A stretch of DNA of 7,523 nt from Gammaproteobacteria bacterium (lineage in GTDB: Bacteria > Pseudomonadota > Gammaproteobacteria > GRL18): assembly GCA_027076245.1 (NCBI GenBank), contig JALTKC010000064.1, forward strand, positions 1-7,523, read 5' to 3'. The notes beneath the pieces are model-generated. The model was not told the origin of the DNA, did not search any database, and saw only the letters and a list, made by a program, of their open reading frames with translations. The position numbers were made by a program, and so were the translations under genes. This document shows, piece by piece, positions 1-5,114 of the stretch. The number at the start of each line of letters is the position of its first letter. The stretch's first letter is position 1.

Positions 1-1827
1 GTTCTGGATCACTTTAAACAGGTGACCCATGAAATCCCCATGCTTTCCCTGTCCAATGCGTTTAATGAAGAAGAAATCCACGATTTTGCCAAACGTATAG
101 ATGAATTACTGGATCATGAAGCCTTTACTATTGTAGCCGAACCCAAGCTGGACGGCCTGGCCATCAGTCTGCGCTATGAAAACGGCCTACTGGTTCAGGC
201 TGCTACCCGCGGTGACGGCTATACCGGTGAAGATGTGACCCAGAATGTCCGCACGATTCAGGCTGTACCGCTGAAACTAAGCGGTAATGACTATCCGGAG
301 ATACTGGAAGCCCGCGGTGAAGTCTTTATGCCCAAATCGGGTTTTGAAAAACTTAATGAGGCACAGATAGAAAAGGGCGAAAAGCCGTTTGCCAATCCCA
401 GAAATGCCGCCGCCGGCAGTCTTAGACAACTGGACTCCAAAGTAACGGCTACCCGGCCGCTGGATATGTTCTGCTATGCTCTTGGGGTAGTAAAAGGAGA
501 ACATCCCGAACAGCCCATTAAACAAACCCATAACGAAATTCTTAAACAGTTACAGCACTGGGGACTGGCGGTAAGCCCGGAAGTCAAACGGCTGGCTAAC
601 TGTCAGCAGTGTCTGGACTATTATCAGGATATTTTAAAACGCCGCCCTGATCTGCCCTATGAAATAGACGGGGTGGTGTTCAAGGTGGACAGTATAGCCC
701 AGCAACAAAAAGCCGGGTTTATCTCCCGGGCACCCCGATGGGCTATTGCCTACAAATTCCCGGCAGAAGAGGCCATGACAAAACTGCTGGCCATAGATGT
801 TCAGGTAGGACGTACCGGGGCCTTAACTCCAGTGGCACGTCTTGAACCGGTATTTGTTGGTGGTGTTACTGTGACCAATGCAACTCTGCATAATCAGGAT
901 GAAATTGACCGTAAAGATGTCAGAATCGGTGATACGGTCATTGTCCGCCGTGCCGGTGATGTGATCCCTGAGGTAGTAGGTCCAGTGCTGTCCAGACGTC
1001 CTGCAAATACCCAGCCCTATAAAATGCCCGATCACTGTCCGGTGTGCGGCAGTGTGGCAGAACGGGTGGATGGTGAAGCCAAATCCCGTTGTACCGGCGG
1101 CCTGTACTGTCCGGCCCAGCGCAAGGAGGCCATTAAGCATTTTGCCTCCCGTAAAGCCATGGATATTGACGGGCTTGGCGATAAACTGGTGGAGCAGATG
1201 GTGGATGCCGGTCTTATAAATGATGTTTCAGATTTATACCAGTTAACCGTTAAACAGGTAAGCGCACTGGATCGTATGGGTGACAAATCGGCACTGAACC
1301 TGATAGAAGCCATTAATAATAGTAAATCCACAACCTTGCCGCGTTTTATTTATGCGCTTGGGATAAGAGAAGTAGGGGAAGCTACGGCTCTGGCACTGGC
1401 TAATCACTATAAAAGCCTGGAGGCCATTGAATCGGCCAGTCAGGATGATCTGCAGGAAGTTCCCGATGTCGGCCCGGTGGTTGCTCACCACATTGTGACT
1501 TTTTTTGAACAGGCACATAACCAGGAAGTATTAAAAAAATTACTGGATGCCGGCATTCACTGGCCTGAAATTGTCAGCAAAGATGAAACTGAATTACCGC
1601 TGGCCGGTAAAACTGTGGTGCTTACCGGTTCTCTGTCCACAATGGCCCGTAATGATGCTAAAGCTCGTCTGACAGAATTAGGAGCAAAAGTCAGCGGCAG
1701 TGTGTCTAAAAAGACGGATATCGTCATAGCCGGTGAAAAAGCCGGTTCCAAACTGGCCAAAGCACAGGAACTGGGTATTGAAGTCTGGAATGAAGAACAG
1801 ATGCTTGCCCTGTTTAATCAGGAATGA
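1..1827 (+). CDS. ligA: NAD+-dependent DNA ligase LigA (5'-truncated by the window edge)
   Basis: Seals single-strand nicks in duplex DNA using NAD+, in replication (Okazaki fragment joining) and repair. The frame is open from base 1, so the real start lies outside. Aligning the adenylation lysine to E. coli Lys115 suggests about 66 residues are missing from a ~674-aa protein, close to the usual 671. Numbering from the first in-window codon: KLDG active site with Lys49 (bases 145-147); nucleotidyltransferase motifs EIDGVVFKVD (221-230) and AIAYKFPAEE (248-257); OB-fold start VGRTGALTPVA (269-279); four-cysteine zinc finger at Cys346, Cys349, Cys364 and Cys370; helix-hairpin-helix region about 385-515, including the LGIREVGEATA and VPDVGPVVAHH hairpins; C-terminal BRCT domain about 532-608. 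All motifs are intact, with no frameshift. A GTG at base 22 is internal and not the start, because the sequence around it (THEIPMLSLSNAF) is a conserved interior block. The stop overlaps the next gene. Identification is near certain. Confidence 0.98.
   Translation, partial: VLDHFKQVTHEIPMLSLSNAFNEEEIHDFAKRIDELLDHEAFTIVAEPKLDGLAISLRYENGLLVQAATRGDGYTGEDVTQNVRTIQAVPLKLSGNDYPEILEARGEVFMPKSGFEKLNEAQIEKGEKPFANPRNAAAGSLRQLDSKVTATRPLDMFCYALGVVKGEHPEQPIKQTHNEILKQLQHWGLAVSPEVKRLANCQQCLDYYQDILKRRPDLPYEIDGVVFKVDSIAQQQKAGFISRAPRWAIAYKFPAEEAMTKLLAIDVQVGRTGALTPVARLEPVFVGGVTVTNATLHNQDEIDRKDVRIGDTVIVRRAGDVIPEVVGPVLSRRPANTQPYKMPDHCPVCGSVAERVDGEAKSRCTGGLYCPAQRKEAIKHFASRKAMDIDGLGDKLVEQMVDAGLINDVSDLYQLTVKQVSALDRMGDKSALNLIEAINNSKSTTLPRFIYALGIREVGEATALALANHYKSLEAIESASQDDLQEVPDVGPVVAHHIVTFFEQAHNQEVLKKLLDAGIHWPEIVSKDETELPLAGKTVVLTGSLSTMARNDAKARLTELGAKVSGSVSKKTDIVIAGEKAGSKLAKAQELGIEVWNEEQMLALFNQE
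1824..1827 (+). promoter_or_regulatory. ATGA stop-start overlap, ligA to the 320-aa gene
   Basis: The ATG of the downstream gene shares bases with the TGA of ligA. The only purine-rich element, AGGA, touches the ATG directly, too close for normal initiation. Translation of the second gene from here would therefore depend on ribosomes terminating on ligA. If the ATG at 1851 is used instead, this coupling is looser. Confidence 0.6.
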
Positions 1828-2786
1828 GCCCAGTTAATATCCGTCCGTTTATGCGGTTCCTTTTTCTTTTCTTCTGTCTAAATGCCAGTGCTGATCACGG
1901 TACTGAAATCAATCTCACCCAGTCTCGCCTAATTCACCTTGCCCAGCAAATTCAACAGGCCGATCCGGCCAGAAAATATGATTTTCTGTTGATAACCCTG
2001 CAGCAGATGGCCAATGCCTATGCTGAGGAAGCTGAAAAAGTGGCTCTGGAAAAGCAGAAAACGCTTAAAAAACACGCTAAAGCCGTACACTGGCAATATT
2101 CAAGTTACCGTTATCTGGATTCTATTGAATCGGCCATTGTGCAGCTGGATATAGAGGAAAATCCAGATTTTTTTATCAGCAAACAGAACCGGATTGTCGT
2201 CCTTTTTACGGATCAGCCACCAGTGGTCGTTTCCGGGCCAAATAACGGCTCTCATAAACGCATGGAAAAAAATATAGTTGAACAGTTTTGTGTTATTTAT
2301 GATTGCAGTGAATATTTTAAATCAAACTCTGAAAACAACAGCTTGCAGGAACAATTAGAAGACCCTGGTGAATTTGGCGGTATATGGAATATCCAGAGAG
2401 ATTTTAAAGGGCTATTTGAGAGCGATACAGGGATAAGCTGCTCTTTTAAAAGCCTCAAAAACCGAACGGCCAAAGAACAGTGGATGGCCGCACTGCATCA
2501 GGAGCTGATTTTAATTCTGGATGCGCTGAAAAAAGCGACCAGTAAAGGGGTTATCGTAAACTGGCCATTATTAAAACTTGAACCCTTACCGTTAACGGAT
2601 AATGCTTATAAATTGCTTATTAATCAGCAGAAAAGTTATATTAAGGTTAATGTTCCGGTATTGTTTCATAACCCTGAATTATTCAGGCGTTTATCCCCCT
2701 GGCTAAAGCAGCGCTTTATAAAATCACAAAATCAGCCTATTATGGTTAAAAACTGTGATCGCTTTTTTAAAAACAAACATCATTAA
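1824..2786 (+). CDS. Secreted (periplasmic) protein of unknown function, cotranscribed with ligA
   Basis: I do not recognise a named family in this 320-residue protein. The N-terminus is a signal peptide: a short basic start, a hydrophobic core FLFLFFCLNA and a likely cleavage after ASA (about residue 23), so the mature protein should be periplasmic. The residue before the Cys in LFFC is Phe, so this is not a good lipobox. The mature part has a helical N-terminal half (about 35-115, with an Ala/Glu/Lys-rich stretch that could be a short coiled coil), a strand-rich piece near IVVLFT and PPVVVSG, and four cysteines (FC...DC pair near 155-160, ISCSF, KNCDRF) that could form disulfides. The ATG lies inside the ligA stop (ATGA), implying translational coupling. 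An alternative ATG at 1851 (MRFLFLFF) gives a shorter, more typical signal peptide; neither start has a good Shine-Dalgarno. The 22-bp gap to the TAXI gene suggests a shared transcript and possibly a shared envelope role. Confidence 0.85.
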   Translation: MSPVNIRPFMRFLFLFFCLNASADHGTEINLTQSRLIHLAQQIQQADPARKYDFLLITLQQMANAYAEEAEKVALEKQKTLKKHAKAVHWQYSSYRYLDSIESAIVQLDIEENPDFFISKQNRIVVLFTDQPPVVVSGPNNGSHKRMEKNIVEQFCVIYDCSEYFKSNSENNSLQEQLEDPGEFGGIWNIQRDFKGLFESDTGISCSFKSLKNRTAKEQWMAALHQELILILDALKKATSKGVIVNWPLLKLEPLPLTDNAYKLLINQQKSYIKVNVPVLFHNPELFRRLSPWLKQRFIKSQNQPIMVKNCDRFFKNKHH

Positions 2787-2808
2787 TTGAAACATAGATT
2801 CTTAAAAA

Positions 2809-4113
2809 ATGACACCACACAAACGTAAACCCTCATATAAAGAATTATTGTTACTGATTCTGCCTGTCCTGGTGATTATCTATTTAGGTTTCTGGGGCGC
2901 CTGGCAGTTTGTATCCCCGGCACCACCCCGAACCATCACCATTTCTGCCGGCAATCCTCATGGTGCCTATTATGCGTTTGCTCAAAAATACCGGGAGGAA
3001 CTGGCAAAAGAGGACATAGAATTAAAAATACTGGAATCTTCAGGTTCCAGAGAAAATATTGATCGTCTGCTAAATGGCACGGCTGATATTGCCATGGTTC
3101 AGGGGGGCACGGCTTTTGCCGATGAAAAATTAAAGCTATTGTCTCTGGGCAGTCTGTATTATGAACCGGTTACAATTTTTTATAGAAAGGAGCTGCAGTT
3201 AAAACGCCTGAACGATTTTGCCGGGCTTAAAATTGCTATTGGTGAACCGGGCAGCGGTACCAATATGCTGGCTAAACAGTTATTTATTATTAATCATGTC
3301 AATTCTCAGAACAGCATATTTGTGTATTTATCACCAGATGAAGCCAGTAAAAAGCTGCAGTCAGGTGAAATTGATGCGGCCTTTTTTGTATCGTCAATTC
3401 AGACACCTTTAATCCAGCAGTTATTACGCAATGAGCAGTTCAGACTGTTTGATTTTGAACGTGCGGATGCCTATGCTCAGGTCTTTTCTTTTCTTTCGAG
3501 ACTGACTTTATATGAAGGCATTATTGATTTTAATCTGAATATTCCTGACAAACCCGTCACCTTACTGGCACCGACTGCCAATCTGGTTATCCGTGATGAT
3601 CTACATAAATCACTGGCCATATTACTGCTCAATGCCATGACACAGAATCATGGCAGTCATGATCTGTTTTCCCGGCCCGGTTATTTCCCTTCGGCAGAGC
3701 AAACAGCCTTTCCTTTAAGCAATGTCGCAAAACGCTATCTGGAAGTCGGCCCACCGTTTCTTATGAAATATCTGCCGTTCTGGGTCGCCACGTTTATTGA
3801 TCGTATGATCGTTATGATTGTGCCTTTATTATTATTGCTGGTGCCGCTGTTTAAAATACTGCCACCACTCTATAAATGGCGGGTACGCTCCAAAGTGTAC
3901 CGCTGGTATAAAGAACTGCAGAAAGTGGATGATCAGGCTTATGGAAAATCCTTATCCAATGAAGAATTTAAAAAGCTCAATAGCGAACTGGAAAGAATTA
4001 CCAGGGAAGTCGGTAAGCTGCATACCCCATTATCCAATGCGGATCAGATGTACAATTTACTGGTGCATATTGATTTAATACGAAAATTGCTTAAGTCAAA
4101 ATTAAAGACCTAA
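2809..4113 (+). CDS. Membrane-anchored TAXI-family TRAP-type solute-binding protein
   Basis: TAXI proteins are periplasmic ligand-binding proteins usually paired with TRAP permeases that import organic acids or amino acids; the ligand here is unknown. Family signatures in this 434-aa protein are the ISAGNPHGAYYAFAQKY strand-turn-helix (45-61), the ESSGSRENIDRLLNGTADIAMVQGG segment (76-100) and the KIAIGEPGSGTNMLA hinge/binding segment (141-155). The N-terminus is not a cleavable signal but a membrane anchor (about 11-33). A second hydrophobic segment (about 331-352, MIVMIVPLLLLLVPLF) is followed by a basic, probably cytoplasmic tail of about 80 residues with a likely coiled coil (385-402). 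The ligand domain thus sits in the periplasm between two membrane anchors. An in-frame TAA two codons upstream fixes the ATG as the earliest start; no clear Shine-Dalgarno is seen. No DctQ/DctM-like permease is in the window, so a transport, sensing or scaffold role is open. Confidence 0.88.
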   Translation: MTPHKRKPSYKELLLLILPVLVIIYLGFWGAWQFVSPAPPRTITISAGNPHGAYYAFAQKYREELAKEDIELKILESSGSRENIDRLLNGTADIAMVQGGTAFADEKLKLLSLGSLYYEPVTIFYRKELQLKRLNDFAGLKIAIGEPGSGTNMLAKQLFIINHVNSQNSIFVYLSPDEASKKLQSGEIDAAFFVSSIQTPLIQQLLRNEQFRLFDFERADAYAQVFSFLSRLTLYEGIIDFNLNIPDKPVTLLAPTANLVIRDDLHKSLAILLLNAMTQNHGSHDLFSRPGYFPSAEQTAFPLSNVAKRYLEVGPPFLMKYLPFWVATFIDRMIVMIVPLLLLLVPLFKILPPLYKWRVRSKVYRWYKELQKVDDQAYGKSLSNEEFKKLNSELERITREVGKLHTPLSNADQMYNLLVHIDLIRKLLKSKLKT

Positions 4114-4241
4114 TATTGCCTATTGTTTCCGGTTTGTCTTTTTGTCTTAAAAACGGATTCCGCTATTGTAGTTATTGAGTCTGTATATGCTTTTTGTGGT
4201 GTCTGCTATCATCTGCATTGGTTGGCTTATCAATATTTGTT
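4114..4241. other. AT-rich intergenic gap between convergent operons
   Basis: These 128 bases separate the plus-strand ligA operon from the minus-strand effector cassette. I see no RNA gene, promoter pair, IS end or attachment site. One 38-codon plus-strand frame starts near 4186 but runs antisense into the csrA-like gene and has no recognisable content. Read on the minus strand, bases 4162-4154 give CGGAATCCG followed by five T, a 3-bp stem that is at best a poor terminator for the csrA-like transcript. Confidence 0.7.
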
Positions 4242-4251
4242 TTATTGATGA
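4227..4251 (+). terminator. Weak AT-rich hairpin at the convergent gene boundary (possible terminator)
   Basis: The left arm TTATCAATA (4227-4235) and right arm TATTGATGA (4243-4251) pair over nine positions with one G-U wobble on the plus-strand RNA, with a seven-base loop. Four T follow. The stem is almost all A-T, and it overlaps the last codons and stop of the csrA-like gene on the other strand, where the wobble becomes a C-A mismatch. It may end the plus-strand transcript about 115 bases after the TAXI gene stop, but it is weak. Confidence 0.3.
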
Positions 4252-4412
4252 TTTTCAGATTGCGGTTCAGTCAGTTCCTGTCTTAATACCCGAATATCTT
4301 TAGGGGCGCTGACTGCAATTTTAATTTTCTGACCGGGCTGGACATGAACAATAAGTTTGATATTGTCGTTAATTTGAATGGCTTCGCCGTCCTGGCGTTT
4401 TAGTACTAACAT
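4242..4412 (-). CDS. CsrA/RsmA-family RNA-binding regulator, divergent paralogue
   Basis: A 56-residue protein beginning MLVLKRQDGEAIQI and containing IAVSAPKDIRVLRQEL. CsrA proteins are small homodimers that bind GGA-containing mRNA leaders and block or stabilise translation; E. coli CsrA is 61 aa. It aligns with E. coli CsrA without gaps over residues 1-48: Leu4, Arg6, Gly9, Glu10, Ile14, Gly27, Ile32, the Ala36-Pro37-Lys38 turn, Val42, the key RNA-contact Arg44 and Glu46 are kept. Departures include Arg7 to Gln, Gly24 to Val, Gly33 to Ala, His43 to Leu and Glu45 to Gln, so this is probably an accessory paralogue rather than the housekeeping csrA. The start is supported by AGGGA about 7 bases upstream. 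It is the last gene of the minus-strand cassette, 36 bp after the putative immunity gene. T6SS genes are known targets of RsmA in Pseudomonas; control of this cassette is inference. Confidence 0.88.
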   Translation of the reverse strand: MLVLKRQDGEAIQINDNIKLIVHVQPGQKIKIAVSAPKDIRVLRQELTEPQSENHQ

Positions 4413-4417
4413 TGTGT

Positions 4418-4424
4418 TCCCTGT
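4418..4424 (-). promoter_or_regulatory. Ribosome-binding site of the csrA-like gene containing a CsrA target core
   Basis: The mRNA leader reads AACAGGGAACACAAUG. The AGGGA is the Shine-Dalgarno for the csrA-like gene, and the same bases form ACAGGGA, an exact match to the core ACARGGA of the published CsrA SELEX consensus (RUACARGGAUGU). The flanking positions do not match. A CsrA-type protein bound here would cover the ribosome-binding site, which suggests autorepression or repression by the housekeeping CsrA. No obvious hairpin presents the GGA in a loop. Confidence 0.5.
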
Positions 4425-4448
4425 TAAGAGCAGTGATTAAAAAAATGA

Positions 4449-5108
4449 TTAATACATACCGAATCTTTTTAATTTTCCATCCGGAGTAAAGGCTATTATA
4501 TTGGTTTGATACATATCTTTTTCACCATAACTGGACCAGTAAGAATTTGGAAAAGCCCTTCGTTTAAATTTTTTCCAGACCTCTGATTTTCTGAATTCAT
4601 CCCTCGTTACCTCTCTGGCAAGATAGCCGTCTTCCAGTTTTATTACGCCTTTAAAGTATTTGGCAGGCATACCCCCTTCATTATCTTCAGGCTTAATATT
4701 CAAATTTTTATCTTCGGGAAATATTTCATAATAAGACAAAAACATAATTTCTATAGATGATATACTTTCGTTTTTTGTAACAACTATAAAACCTTTGTTG
4801 TCCCAGATATGCCAGCGCCCATAGTCAACAATCCTGCTGGGTTTTCCAAGAACCTGAAACCATTTTTCAACAGGATCCATTAGTTTTAAAGTATGTCCAT
4901 TGAAGGTAATAGTACGATCTTTATTAATAATAATAATATCCCGGTTTTTGGTGTCCGGTTTTTTCTGACCAAAAAAACTTGTTATCGGGTCATACCAGTG
5001 GCCTGAGTCATTATGCTCATGCTGGTGGTTAAAATTATGCAGGGTATCAAAAGCCGTGGCCTGAGTAATGCCGGATAAAATAAACAGAATTATAAATAAT
5101 GGTTTCAT
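4449..5108 (-). CDS. Putative periplasmic immunity protein for the upstream VgrG effector
   Basis: A 219-residue protein with a clear signal peptide (MKPLFIILFILSGITQATA, cleavage about residue 19), so it is exported. The mature start is histidine-rich (His24, 28, 30, 32 and 37), which could bind metal. The core (about 66-165) has the pattern ITFNGHTLKLMDPVEKWFQVLGKPSR, then RWHIWDNKGFIVVTK and a strand ISSIEIMF. I associate this layout (short 'lnGk.l.lg' strand, 'W..vLGkPsR', tryptophan-containing strand) with DUF7738-type small proteins often found beside T6SS effectors. The start codon lies 6 bp after the effector stop, with GGAA overlapping the end of the upstream gene as a plausible ribosome-binding site, so the two are probably translated together. 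Position, size and export fit an immunity protein against a toxin active in the periplasm. Sampled lines of this gene are about 23-50% GC, mostly lower than its neighbours. Function is inferred from context; an accessory lipid or spike chaperone is possible but less likely given the signal peptide. Confidence 0.6.
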   Translation of the reverse strand: MKPLFIILFILSGITQATAFDTLHNFNHQHEHNDSGHWYDPITSFFGQKKPDTKNRDIIIINKDRTITFNGHTLKLMDPVEKWFQVLGKPSRIVDYGRWHIWDNKGFIVVTKNESISSIEIMFLSYYEIFPEDKNLNIKPEDNEGGMPAKYFKGVIKLEDGYLAREVTRDEFRKSEVWKKFKRRAFPNSYWSSYGEKDMYQTNIIAFTPDGKLKRFGMY

Positions 5109-5114
5109 TGAGAA

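Noticed and set aside
22..24. GTG as the ligA start codon
   Set aside because: The conserved ligase block continues upstream in frame to base 1, and about 70 N-terminal residues of the family would be missing.
823..1518. Several minus-strand open frames of 90-105 codons opposite ligA
   Set aside because: They overlap one another and the conserved zinc-finger and HhH coding region of ligA, and none has a recognisable protein content.
1842..1896. Lipoprotein signal at LFFC in the 320-aa protein
   Set aside because: The residue before Cys is Phe rather than Gly/Ala/Ser, and a normal cleavage site (ASA) follows, so a type I signal peptide is more likely.
4154..4162. Intrinsic terminator for the minus-strand cassette (CGGAATCCG then five T)
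   Set aside because: The stem is only three base pairs, too short to be convincing.
4186..4302. 38-codon plus-strand frame (MLFVVSAIICIGW...) after the TAXI gene
   Set aside because: The hydrophobic start could suggest a small membrane protein, but there is no Shine-Dalgarno and about half of it is antisense to the csrA-like gene.
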